From contig JAQMWT010000134.1 of assembly GCA_029834535.1 (NCBI GenBank), positions 1-64,000 of the forward strand: a DNA stretch of 64,000 nucleotides. Direction: 5' to 3'. The stretch comes from Chrysophaeum taylorii (lineage: Eukaryota > Sar > Pelagophyceae > Pelagomonadales > Pelagomonadaceae). Positions 54,706 through 64,000 of this stretch are shown piece by piece. Position 1 is the first letter of the stretch; each line of letters starts with the position of its first letter. The notes beneath the pieces were generated by a model. That model saw only the letters and a list, made by a program, of their open reading frames with translations. It searched no databases and was not told the DNA's origin. The translations under genes and the position numbers were made by a program.

Positions 54706-55653
54706 TTATCTCACCATTAATAATCCCGCGACGTCGCGAAGGACGCGTGCGGGTGCTTCGACCTTGGTGATTGGAATGCCTTCGACGTCAGCTCGGGTAG
54801 GCCCCAAGTTGAGGACGCAAATCGGAAGGTTCGTCTTGTGGGCCCTATCCACAAACCGAAACGCGGAATACACGGCGAGGGACGAGCCGGCCACTAACAA
54901 CCCGTCTGCTTTGTCGAGATAATCGAAACACTTGTCGACGCGCGCGCGCGGGACCACGTCTCCAAAAAAAACGACGTCCGGTTTAATCACGCTGCCACAC
55001 CGTTCGCACGGCGACACGCGAAACGCGGCCAACTCCGCGCCCGTAAACGCCACATCCGCGTCCGCGTCCGGCCGCAACTCGGTTGCCTCAGAAACTTCGA
55101 GCTGAGGGTTGTCCGCGCGGAGACGCGCGTGGTATTCCGCCCGAGAACCCTCGAAATCGCACGACATGCACCGAACCCTGTCGCCCCGTCCGTGTAAGGC
55201 GACCACGTTTTCCGTCCCGACGCGCTCGTGCAGGCCGTCGACGTTTTGGGTAATGACGGCCGCTATTTGCGGTATCCGCGCGAGCCCAAAATGAGCCGCG
55301 TTCGGCTCCGCCGCTGCGAACGCCGAATACCCGTGGAGCGCGCGCGCCCAGTACCGCGCGCGGTTTTCCTCCTTGCCCAAAAACTCGTCGTGCGACATCG
55401 GCCGGTGCCCGTGCCGATAGCTCCCCTGCGGACCGCGGTAGTCGGGGATCCCTGAACCGGTCGACACGCCGGCCCCCGTCAGGGCTACGACGGACCGCTT
55501 CGTCCCGAGCCACTCCACCAACGCGCGAGCAGCGTCGCTGTCGCCGAGCTGGGGGGAAGACCTTTGCCGCAGCCCCCTTTCCACGCGCGCGAGACTCATG
55601 TGAACAGGCCTCATCAATACAACCACCATAAATTTCTTCAGCCACCACACCAT
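54706..55653 (-). CDS. SIRT4: SIRT4-like (class II) sirtuin
   Basis: A 315-residue protein. NAD-binding and catalytic motifs are complete: LTGAGVSTGSGIPDYRGPQG, ITQNVDGLHERVG, the catalytic His in ALHGRGDRV, zinc cysteines CMSC and CERCG, KPDVVFFGD, and GSSLAVYSAF. The spacing YWARALHGYS is typical of class II sirtuins, which are often mitochondrial and act as deacylases, lipoamidases or ADP-ribosyltransferases. The N-terminus (LKKFMVVVLMRPVHMSLARV) could be a mitochondrial presequence. GACGTCAC lies 34 bp upstream of the start. Confidence 0.92.
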   Translation of the reverse strand: MVWWLKKFMVVVLMRPVHMSLARVERGLRQRSSPQLGDSDAARALVEWLGTKRSVVALTGAGVSTGSGIPDYRGPQGSYRHGHRPMSHDEFLGKEENRARYWARALHGYSAFAAAEPNAAHFGLARIPQIAAVITQNVDGLHERVGTENVVALHGRGDRVRCMSCDFEGSRAEYHARLRADNPQLEVSEATELRPDADADVAFTGAELAAFRVSPCERCGSVIKPDVVFFGDVVPRARVDKCFDYLDKADGLLVAGSSLAVYSAFRFVDRAHKTNLPICVLNLGPTRADVEGIPITKVEAPARVLRDVAGLLMVR

Positions 55654-56460
55654 GTGCTGACGTGGTGGTGCTTATATCAGCCGGCCGACGTCACGCGATT
55701 CGGACGTGCTATTCGGTCGGTTGAATAGCTGCAAGGGCTGCGACGACGGCGGTGAGAGACGCGCCGGCCGGCGGCCCGGTTCTTCCGAACCTGTCGAGGA
55801 CGCCCAGGCGAAGGCCATCTACGAGCCGGCGTACAGGGCCGCCGCCGTATCATGGGTAACTTGTAATCACCTCGTCGAACTACTACTCGAACGAAGAGGC
55901 CATCAGTCGGCGCAGTTCACGAAGCAGGCCGACAGACCGACGCTGGGCAGCTCGGTTGTTGGCGGTCGATTGATCCGTAGCCGGGCGTCGCGGCAGATTG
56001 TGGGAATACGGTGTTGACGCTGCTGAGAGTGGGGTGTTACGACAAATGATTGTGCAGGAGCGTGAAAACCAGTAGGTGGGAAATGGACGCCATTGTGGCG
56101 TAGGGGGTACCGTCGGCATCTAGACCGAGGTCCGTAAAGGGCTTGGTGAGACGTGCGAGCATTTGGCAGATGCGGGCATTCTCGGAAATCGAGAGTTGCG
56201 AGGCGTTGGCGGGCTTTTAGGAGTAGGAGGCCTTGTGCTGGTAGTAGTCCAATGTGGAACGGGGCACTGTACCTCGAAGGGCGGGTTTGGCGATCCAGAG
56301 ATCGTCAGGGATGGTGTGACTGGGATCCAGGAGAGGGACCATGCTCGGAGGCGAGGTTAACCAAGTAGACGCGGTTTTCTCGAGGTTGTAGCCGGTGAGC
56401 GGATGCCGAGCATACACAGCGAGATAGCGTGTCTTGCTGATGACGTCACCAAAAACTACT
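55654..56460. other. Intergenic flank and unrecognised coding-like remnant
   Basis: The first ~60 bp are the sirtuin promoter. On the minus strand, 56445-56217, an open frame reads YLAVYARHPLTGYNLEKTAS and ends TLDYYQHKASYS with a stop; no family was recognised and it has no start. A TGACGTCA octamer at 56441-56448 directly precedes the foldback element. Confidence 0.4.
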
Positions 56461-57020
56461 AATCGACAGATCTTCTTCTTAACTACTCCTAACTACTAAT
56501 CGACAGATGTTTGTCTGTCTGTCTGTTTGTTTGTTTGTCTGTCTTTAAATGTCGACTGCTAAGAGGGGGGGGTGTGTGTGGGGAATATGAAGGATGTGGG
56601 TGGGTCTGTCCCCTAAATCGATTTCAGTGGCTTCTAGCTGCATGTTCACACATCCTTCATGCGGCATGATCTCGCCTTCCATCTTACGCTGCAATTGCAT
56701 CCACCACGCATTCACCTCCACCCGGTCCTTCGTAATTTGCCCACTGAGATTCGAAAACGTGATACGAGTCATACCAGCAGCTCCCTTCTTGACCCGAAGC
56801 TTATCTTCTTCGTTACGAGGATGTGCTGAACCCGGGTCAGTATGATGCTGCGGGGTAGCCTAAATCGAGGGACAGACCCACCCACATCCTTCATGCTCCC
56901 CACACACACCCCCCCCTCTTAGCAGTCGACATTTAAAGACAGACAAACAAACAAACAGACAGACAGACAAACATCTGTCGATTAGTAGTTAGGAGTAGTT
57001 AAGAAGAAGATCTGTCGATT
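56461..57020. mobile_element. 560-bp foldback element
   Basis: Two arms of about 153 bp (56461-56613 and 56868-57020) are nearly perfect inverted repeats. Read inwards each has AATCGACAGATCTTCTTCTT, a second AATCGACAGATG, a TCTG/TTTG microsatellite, GACTGCTAAGAGG and GATGTGGGTGGGTCTGTCCC. The same blocks flank the helicase fragments in the 0.6-9.3 kb array and recur near 12.71 kb. The ~255-bp centre has a minus-strand frame (TRITFSNLSGQITKDRVEVN) of unknown origin. It lies directly against the broken end of the MRT4-like exon. Confidence 0.85.
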
Positions 57021-57312
57021 CGAGTCGCTTTGAAACCAAGTGGAGCCCCGGCCGAATCTCCTCTTCGGGGGTTCGACCGAGCGCGACGGCCATCAAGCTC
57101 TTCTTCCCCAGAAACAGCCGCGACCCCGCGGGCAGCGCCGCCCGCAGAGCCTTGAACTGCGTCGCGCGCGTCGTATCGCCAATTCGCAGGGCGAACACCG
57201 ACGACCGCGCCTCAATCAAGCTCCGGACCGACTCCACGTAGCCCGACCGTTTCTCGCTGGGCGCCCTCTTCTTCGTCTTGGTCAGGGATTCCAAGCGCAC
57301 CTTTGACGACGA
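57021..57312 (-). pseudogene. MRTO4: Orphan MRT4 (ribosome assembly, P0-like) exon fragment
   Basis: The minus strand encodes about 95 residues matching the N-terminal half of MRT4: SLTKTKKRAPSEK, LIEARSSVFALRIGDTTRAT, GSRLFLGKKSLMAVALGRTP and HLVSKRLES. MRT4 is the nuclear paralogue of ribosomal P0 needed for 60S maturation. The frame is lost exactly where the foldback element begins, no downstream half exists on the other side of that element, and no ATG precedes the fragment. It is therefore an exon fragment, probably a broken or captured copy, unless upstream exons lie under the hAT element. Confidence 0.75.
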
Positions 57313-57399
57313 AGATCATCGCAACCTTATTGAGGCGTATTACCGCGGCGGTGGCGGGAAAGGCAAGTGCCCGTTCATGACTCGAAAGGCGCCGTTTGA

Positions 57400-59491
57400 A
57401 TGAGTGGACGCTGAATATCGTTGCTTTGTTCGAATCTTGATACACGTCGTTACGGAGTGTTATGAAGCGGCTTTCGGCAATCCATTCGCCCAGGTGCTGC
57501 ATGACGGCGGGACACTCAAGGATAAGTTCAAGCGACAGGCCATTGGCCTATCCTTCATCTGGCCCGATTGGAGTGGCGTTGAGACAGTGGGCGTGGGGTG
57601 GGCCTTGTTCCAGCTGACGACGGAACCGATTCCGGCACGGCTTATCTGCTCCTTTCTGAGGTCGCGGAGCGAGCGAGAATCGATATCGATTTGGCGGCCG
57701 GCAACCATTGTTCAAGACCGGGCTGCAATTGGCCTCGCCAAAGAATCTTTTGTAGAGGTCGAAGCGTGTGTGACATGCATGATATCTCAAAACTCTAGGC
57801 AGCGGCATGTGGCGACTTGACACGATCCAGAGGCAAGCAGGTGATCAATCCATTCCCAGCTGGCCAGGAGCTGCTGAACCGTGCCCACGATGGAGCCAAG
57901 TACTTTTCTTACGGCACACGTTTGAAGGATCTGCATGCACTTTTGCCAATTACAGCCGGGGAAATCGCCGAAACTCAAGCTCAAGCTCGACCTCAATAAG
58001 ACGAGGTTCCTGGCGCTATACCAACTTATTCGTTCCTTGCTTTTTATGCACCACGTGCTCAACCTGTACACGGCTACCAACATTGGACTCACCTGGACAA
58101 TCAGTGATGAGCAATGGGTGGCGTTGGCTGAATTCGAGGCGATTTTTGCTATATCGGATGACCCCGTTGTTCTCGTGCTACATGAACACTTATACCTGGG
58201 GGCGTGCGCCGCATTGATCAGGCACAACATGATCGGTCTCTGCGAGCTGGGACGCTAGAAGTCATTGATCTCCCGAACATAACTGCGAAATCCATGCCAC
58301 GTAAGACTGTCGATGTTGACGACCTCAGCGAGACCGGCAAAATCTGTTTTGAGCGGGCTATTATTCTCGAATGTGAGCGTCGGTTTTGCGGGAATAATGA
58401 AAACTACATGCGTCACTTCGACTACGAATTCAACGATCGCGAGCTGATTGCCTTCCTTCTTGATTTTCGGACTATCAACTGCCGGCACCTGTCGTCCAAT
58501 CAGAGAGCTCAGGCCAGGAAGTTGCTCAAGGAAGAATATGTGATTTACGCACGGACTGCATTCCACCACGAAAAGGCAAAGACTTCCTCCGAGTCTGCGC
58601 CGCCCTCCGAGCCTGCGCCTGCCCGCAGTCTCTTGGCGGCACTCCACGCACCTGGCGCTTGGGACGACATTAGTGGCGACGTGCCTTCTTTTGCTATGCC
58701 TGAGAACCAGATACCCGATTTCAATGTGGAGTTTGAGCAGGTCTTTACTCAATGGATCAGGCTCTCGAGATCGTTCAACTGGAAAGAGCATTATCCTGAA
58801 CTTGAGAAGAAGGATGATGTCGGCTTCACAGATCTGGCTGTACTCGACGTTGGAAAGCTGTATCGACCACTCACCAAGGAGCAGTATGGGTTCCTTCCGG
58901 ACATGGCGAGAGCCTCTAAGGGTTCAATTGGTACACATGGCGCGCAGAGCTACTGTGAGCGCTGCCTGAGCATTGGAAATCTTGTCCTGACCGAGGGAAA
59001 CACGTTCCTCGGCGCGGACGAGACGGACAAAGTTGCCCTACTGCGCATGAACAAGAATTTCATTGCGGCGACCCGGATTAAGTACAGGGACCTCGCCGAG
59101 ACCGAGTTTTTCAAAAACGTCGAGAGCACCATCCCCGAAGACTCTTTGGAGATGGTGGTTGATGAAGAAGAACCAGACGAAGATACCGAGGTTGTTCACA
59201 TCGCCTAAAGTAAGAAACACTGAAACCCATCCACGGTAACTCCTCCTTCGCCCCGAAACGCGAATGAATATAAGAGCACCAGACCTAGGCAATAGCGTGC
59301 GGGGGGCACGGAACTGACGGGGCGCGGCAGGGACCGGCGCTGGCTGCAAAAAAAAAAAAAAAGTGGCGTTCACTTCACAAATGTTCACGATGGCCACGTA
59401 GGGTGACGTGTTCACTTCAAATCACTTCACCAATATTGCGTGGCTGGTGAAGAGGTTCGCGTTCACTTGCTGAAGTGAATTCCCAACGCTG
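57400..59491 (+). mobile_element. hAT DNA transposon with long, frameshifted transposase
   Basis: Plus-strand transposase remnants run almost continuously: FIWPDWSGVETVGVGWALFQ (about 57560), GCNWPRQRIFCRGRSVCDMH, DLTRSRGKQVINPFPAGQEL (about 57815), LDLNKTRFLALYQLIRSLL, EQWVALAEFEAIFAISDDPV (about 58110), then an intact 300-codon tail (58270-59208). That tail holds the dimerisation region (LDVGKLYRPLTKEQYGFLPD, YCERCLSIGNLVLTEGNTFL, LLRMNKNFI). About three frame changes separate the pieces. The right end is the inverted terminal sequence AAGTGAATTCCCAACGCTG with subterminal TTCACTTCA repeats. The left terminus was not found, so the element is 5'-truncated or interrupted near the MRT4 fragment. 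Confidence 0.85.
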
Positions 59492-60562
59492 TAAAGGTTC
59501 CTTCCAGCAACGTCCTCCGTCGTTATCGTGGACCCTAACTACCACAACCCTTGGGATACATCTTCTCTCTTCTAAGTACGCGCGATGGATGCGGCGGCAG
59601 GACTTACTGCCACGAACTTTTTGCTGCAGGCACCGAAGGAGGGCTCCAAGATGAGTTCGGCTGTTGCTTATTCCGAGGTGCGCGACCTCGCGTTGAGGCT
59701 GCTCGCGTGGCTGGAACGGCGGCGCAAGTCGTCGGTGAGGGAGGTGAGTCGCGTTGGTAACGTCGCCAACTTATCGCATAAATTTGGCGGCGAGGTGAGG
59801 AGTTGGCAGCTGGTGTACGAGCGGTTGAGCGGGCAGCGTCAGAGCATCTTCGGACTGATCCAGGGGGTCGAAGTTGTCGCCGACAAACTCTTAACGAGAT
59901 CACTACGCTCAGCACCGGGACAGCGCATGGCGATACTCCGGAAATGTACTCGGTTTAAACTTTTCCTTTGTAGAAGCACCACCTCTTCCAACGGCGTCCC
60001 TGATCTCCTTATCCGAGACCTGCTCGCCGCTAGCTGCGATTCGAATCGACCAGGATCGAGAACCGAGGCGGTCGGTGCAGCCTTTTTTTCCGAGGGTTGG
60101 GCGGCTCGGAAGACGGAAGCGGCAGATAGTAGACGGACTCGCCCGCTCGCAGCACCGCCAAGACAATCTTGGTGGTCAGTATGATCGTCCCGCTCGCCCG
60201 AGTCTCCGGCCTAGAATCGAAGCGCCAGCAGGATTCCGAATGGGCCAGTCCAAAACCGAACCACGCTGGCGGTCTGCCGTTGGCCTCAGCAGTGGTTTCT
60301 CGGGCGCAGCATCTATCTCTGGGGGGGGGGGTGCGCCAATGCCCAACATCGAGTAGCGACTTGCTTCCTATATTCTCATTAAGACCGCACTACTGAGAGA
60401 AAGGGAGAAGACCCATGCAGAGCATTGGGTGTTTTCCGGAGGGCCGACAGACTACTAGGTCCGGGAGGACGCCCGGCCGGCCGCATCTGGAGTTGTCGTC
60501 GCAGGGGCATGATGATGGAAAAGGGTTGGTTCGTTCGTTCGTTCGTTCAGGATGATAATTTG
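59492..60562. other. Spacer with one unrecognised open frame
   Basis: A plus-strand ATG frame of 199 codons (59585-60184, MDAAAGLTATNFLLQAPKEG) has no recognised domain; its first half looks helical and protein-like, its second half does not. It lies directly after the hAT end and may be part of another decayed element. A TTCG microsatellite lies at 60527-60549, next to the LPMO-like gene's stop. Confidence 0.35.
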
Positions 60563-62428
60563 CTAGATTTGTTGGTCGCAGAACGTGCCTTCCCAGCCGT
60601 TCTGGCAGGCGCACTCGCAGACGTTGGACCCGAGGTCAACGAATCGCCCGTTGTTCTTGCAAAACTGGCGGCCTTCGGTCTCGCAGCACGCGCCGTAAAA
60701 GCCCGATTGACAGACGCAGGTCATTGCCTCTTTGTCGAAGGAGCGACCGCGATTCGAGCACAGGTTGTTGATAGTGACGCGGCTCTCGCAGTCGCCGTCG
60801 CCGTCGGCGTCGAGGCCAAGACTGTCAGACTGGACACTGCAGTCGACGTTGAGCGTCTCCGGCAAGCACGCAACGGCAGTGCCGTACGGGTCGTCGCACG
60901 CGAACTGGCCAGACGACAGCACGTCTTCCTCTTCTTCTTGGCAGGCGTGCGAGAGGTCGAGCTTGAAGACGCCCCTGTTGTCGGGTCCGTGGTACGAGAG
61001 GTCGCCGTCGCCGTAGGCGTAGAGAAAGTAGCCCCAGTCGTCGCCCGACGCGGCGATTTCGATCTCGTCGGGCGGAGCGAGGGACCGCGTGAAGTATGCC
61101 ACGCGGTTGCCGTCGCCGTCGAGCTCGGTCGAGACGTCAACAAGCGTCTGAGCATCGGCTTGCTGGGGACCCGCGTAGGTGAACGGCAGGATGTCGTAGT
61201 TCGTGGGCACGGCGCCTCCCGCGGCGATGATCGCGTTCGAGTCGGGCATTTTGTCGTCCAACGATATGCCGAGCGCGGCCCAACCGTCGCCGGATTTGAC
61301 GATTTTGGCACGAATGGCCGGGTAGAAGTCGGGGTCGCCACCCTCCTCCTCGAGCGTCCAGTAGAGCCTCCAGTTGGCGTCTGGCGACACGACATACTCA
61401 AAGTCGGGATCGTCCGAGACGTCGCGCGTCTCGCACGGCGTCGGCGAAACGGTCGGCGCGGCGATGATGGTCTCCTCCTCCTCCTCCTCCTCCCGGATTG
61501 TTGGCTCGAGCGTGGACCCAGCCGTCGGCTTTGGGAGCGTCGGCGCCGCGATGGGATTGACGGTCGTTGGTGCGGGCGACGCGGTCGGGGCGCGGGTCGT
61601 GCCTCCGTCGACGTCGACGTCCATGCACGCGGCCCAAACCTGGGGCGTGCTCGAGCACCACCAGACCCACTGCATGACCGTCTTGCCCGAGGGGAAGTCG
61701 TCCGGGATTTTCACCTTGACTTCGGAGACCTGGCCCATGGTGCAGGCCTCGTTCGAGTTGGCACAGCCAAAGTCCCGGCCGTAACCGCCGAGACAATGGT
61801 GGAATCGGCCCGGCTCGTCGCAGCCCCAGCCCTCCTGGCACCTCGGCCCGCGCGTACAATCGTTCTCTTCGACGTCGTCGCACCGGAGCTCGCCCTCTTC
61901 GTAGCATTTCTCGAGGTCTTTGAGTTCGGCAACCGTTGGCGGCACGTCTCCGAGAAGTTTGTCGACGAGCGTCTGATTGCGGCAGAGCCGATACGCGAAC
62001 ACGCCGCCGTGGTCGGCCGTGGCGCACCACCGCATGTCGTACGTCTTGCCGGCCGTCAGGGTGGCGGTGCTCGGGTACTGAAAGCCGAAATTGTAGTTCT
62101 TGTCCGAGTCCTTGGTCCCGCAGACGCCGAACGACGTCGCGTGTGCCTCGTTCGTGACGCGGTCCTCCCACGGAACCAAGTCGGGGTCGGCGGCGGGGTG
62201 CTTGCCGTACCAGGGTCGCCCGCCTGTCTCGACCTCGGGGTACACTTTGTCCACGTAGAGGCACGTTGGGCAGTAGTGCCGGTACCCTTCCTGCCACCTG
62301 CGCGAGGCGGCAATAAAAAACTTGGGGGATATCAAATTTTTCGTCACTCACATGTAAACGTTACGGCCGACGGGCCAATCTTGGAAGCCATGGGACCGCA
62401 CCGAGGGGAGGAGCGCGAGGAGCATCAT
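60563..62428 (-). CDS. Secreted LPMO-DOMON-EGF protein
   Basis: Two exons (62428-62352 and 62297-60563) with a 54-nt GT-AG intron, giving 603 residues. Exon 1 encodes a signal peptide, MMLLALLPSVRS, followed by HGFQDWPVGRNVYM, so cleavage would expose an N-terminal His as required for a copper lytic polysaccharide monooxygenase. The LPMO-like domain (to about 250) has TADHGGVFAYRLC with the candidate second brace His and closes with VMQWVWWCSSTPQVWAACMD, as in chitin/cellulose-binding AA families. A Pro/Thr linker is followed by a DOMON domain (about 310-470, GWAALGISLDDKMPDSNAII) and EGF-like Cys repeats (CVCQSGFYGACCET, CQNGWEGTFCDQ). Likely an extracellular oxidative enzyme; substrate unknown. 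Confidence 0.75.
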
Positions 62429-62682
62429 GAATGAGACTTAGATACCTTCGGTCGTTATCGAATATCCGCCGCGTAACCTGGGAATCTTCCGTGCGTGCAC
62501 CCTATCTTTATTTGGGGCCAGTGGCGAAAATTCCTGGCACGGTTTCAACGGTCGCTGCTTTGGCGGCTCGTGTCCGTTGCGCACAATAATTCGGTGTTCT
62601 GCCAACGGCCTGTAAAAAGTTTTGTCACCACCACGTTTTATTGGCCGTTCGCTGCAGCAGGGCAGGCAGCAGCCGAAATTTG

Positions 62683-63147
62683 ATGATGTTGATGATCTCG
62701 GATGAGTTCGAGGAGTTGGGATTGGAGGTGTGGGACCTCGAGGTGGTGTGCGAGACCGTGCTCCCGGCGTCGTCGTCGTCGTCGTCGTCGTCGGCGTCGA
62801 AGGGAGGTCTTGCGACGACGACGACGACGACGACGACGACACAGGGCGTAAAGACCGACACGAACGGAAAGTTCTTCGGAACGGACCGTCCCGACGACGA
62901 CCAGAAAGAGCCCGATCTCGCGGAGGAGGCGGCGGCGCGCACGCTCGACGACGTGCTGCGGAGCTGGAGGGTTGCGGCCCTACTCTCTTCGGTCGACAAG
63001 CAGAGCCTCGCGGGCGTGTGCATCCTCCCCGAGACACCGCCGATGGTGCTGCGACGCCGCCCCCGCGCCCAGCTCCAGCTCGACTGCGACCGCGTCCGTT
63101 TCTGCCATCGCGCGCCCCGCGCCCGCCGCCAACCCGAGGACCTGTGA
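62683..63147 (+). CDS. Hypothetical protein (tentative)
   Basis: A 154-codon ATG frame (MMLMISDEFEELGLEVWDLE) with Ser and Thr homopolymer runs from GTC/GAC microsatellites, then EEAAARTLDDVLRSWRVAAL and a basic tail. No domain recognised. The stop codon lies inside a GTGAGT, so a 3' intron is possible. It ends 23 bp before the stop of the convergent methyltransferase and is divergent from the LPMO-like gene. Confidence 0.4.
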   Translation: MMLMISDEFEELGLEVWDLEVVCETVLPASSSSSSSSASKGGLATTTTTTTTTQGVKTDTNGKFFGTDRPDDDQKEPDLAEEAAARTLDDVLRSWRVAALLSSVDKQSLAGVCILPETPPMVLRRRPRAQLQLDCDRVRFCHRAPRARRQPEDL

Positions 63148-63170
63148 GTGAATGTTTACATTTTAAAGTG

Positions 63171-64000
63171 TTAATAGACCGGGGGGCTCCCGAGACCGCG
63201 GAGCAGGCTGTCCGGGGTATGGGGGCGGTCGAGATGGGGGGGCTCGACGTCGTCGGCCTCCTCGAAGATGAGCCGGGGGGGCTCTCCTCGAGCGTCGTCG
63301 TTCCAGGCGAGGGCCCAGGCGAAGACGGGATATATGTCGTTCGGAAAGGCGTCGTTCGCGGGCTCGACGGGCTGCTTGCGCTCGAGAATAACCTGGGCCT
63401 CGGCCTCGTCGAAGACCGAGCGATAGTACGCGAGGGATCGACAGATGCTACGATCGTCGTCGTCGACGTAAAAAGCGTCGTCGTCGCTACACTTGGTGTG
63501 TAGGACGTTATCCTTGACGACAACGATGCCGTTGGGGGCGAGGGCGTCGCGGCACCGCACCAGAAACGCAACAAAGTCGACGTCAGTCAGGTGGCCGACG
63601 CTCCACTGTACCCAGACGACGTCGTAAGTCGCAGCCGGACGCCACTCCTGCATCGCCGCGCGCACGAACCTGCACTGCGCCGCACACTCCTCCCCGCCCC
63701 CCAACTCGTCCGGCTGCGCCACGTAATCGGGCGCCGCCCGAAGCAGCGACGTCGACTGCTCAACGACGTCGACGCGCGACGCGCCCGAAGGTAAGAGAAC
63801 GTGCTTGCACACTCTACCGATGCCCGCGGCCATGTCGGCGGCCACGAACCCCGGCCGGATCTTGGCGTCGCGCAGGAACCGTCGCGAAAACGCCGAATCG
63901 GGCGCATCCAGGTGCGCAAACCCGCCGAGGACGCCGTTCAATGTCGGCGGCGCGATCACCGCGTCCTCCCAGTATTGCTTGGCCACAGAATACCACGACT
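63171..64000 (-). CDS. NTMT1: Protein N-terminal methyltransferase (NTMT1 type), 5' partial
   Basis: The frame is open to the window edge, so the start is missing. Visible are AKQYWEDAVIAPPTLNGVLG (family: AKTYWKQIPPTVDGMLGG), motif I AADMAAGIGRVCKHVLLP, the VDVVEQS acidic loop, and YDVVWVQWSVGHLTDVDFVA with APNGIVVVKDN, which are near-diagnostic of NTMT1/Tae1. The enzyme methylates the alpha-amino group of proteins starting X-Pro-Lys, such as ribosomal proteins and RCC1. The C-terminal ~45 residues extend beyond the usual end (YPVFAWALAW) with an acidic tail. Confidence 0.93.
   Translation of the reverse strand, partial: SWYSVAKQYWEDAVIAPPTLNGVLGGFAHLDAPDSAFSRRFLRDAKIRPGFVAADMAAGIGRVCKHVLLPSGASRVDVVEQSTSLLRAAPDYVAQPDELGGGEECAAQCRFVRAAMQEWRPAATYDVVWVQWSVGHLTDVDFVAFLVRCRDALAPNGIVVVKDNVLHTKCSDDDAFYVDDDDRSICRSLAYYRSVFDEAEAQVILERKQPVEPANDAFPNDIYPVFAWALAWNDDARGEPPRLIFEEADDVEPPHLDRPHTPDSLLRGLGSPPVY

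Noticed and set aside
62730-63503. Plus-strand frame of 257 codons
   Set aside because: It runs antisense into the NTMT1 gene and has Asp/Val repeat runs from microsatellites.

Overview
The window looks like nuclear DNA of a GC-rich, gene-dense, plastid-bearing microalga with a secondary (complex) plastid. Reasons: it carries eukaryotic genes (RhoBTB-like GTPase, cytosolic carboxypeptidase, PPEF phosphatase, PHF5A, FTO, SIRT4-like, NTMT1, mitochondrial ATP synthase d) plus a Tic20 import protein with an apparent ER signal in front of it. Introns, where reading frames demand them, are few and mostly tiny (40, 54, 57 and 63 nt, all GT-AG). Stramenopile or haptophyte is a reasonable guess, but no rRNA or other lineage marker is present.

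Layout. 1-19.3 kb is a transposon graveyard. 0.6-9.3 kb holds eight ~1-kb repeat units, four on each strand, arranged as a large inverted array. Each unit carries the C-terminal part of a PIF1/Helitron-type helicase (TINKSQGQT and QLYVALCR motifs), flanked by a ~32-bp minisatellite and a CAGA microsatellite. A short hAT relic follows (9.29-10.55 kb), then unrecognised degraded DNA with a PHD-finger-like remnant, then a decayed LINE with RT, RNase H and zinc knuckle (about 15.9-18.4 kb).

19.3-34.8 kb is genic: RhoBTB-like protein (-), a second LINE relic (-), a cytosolic carboxypeptidase (-), an NHE-type Na+/H+ exchanger (+), a secreted glycosyltransferase-like protein (-), a eukaryotic bactofilin (+) and a two-exon glycine-zipper membrane protein (-). 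34.8-40.3 kb is a poorly coding stretch with a LINE 3' fragment.

40.3-55.7 kb is compact: PPEF phosphatase (-, one 1.5-kb intron), divergent cold-shock-domain protein (+), methyltransferase (+), ATP synthase d (+, 10 bp downstream), a three-exon ZZ/Tudor/SET protein (+), Tic20 (+), PHF5A (+), FTO-like demethylase (-, overlapping PHF5A tail to tail), GT25-like glycosyltransferase (+) and a SIRT4-like sirtuin (-, 4 bp from the glycosyltransferase stop). 55.7-60.5 kb is a second repeat island: a 560-bp foldback element sharing sequence with the left array, an orphan MRT4 exon interrupted by it, and a decayed autonomous-type hAT element. The right end has an LPMO-DOMON-EGF secreted protein (-), a small hypothetical protein (+) and an N-terminal methyltransferase (-) running off the edge.

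Functions are mixed housekeeping and signalling with no operon-like pathway. Shared logic is at the level of architecture: divergent promoters, several containing TGACGTCA, and convergent genes with almost no 3' spacing.
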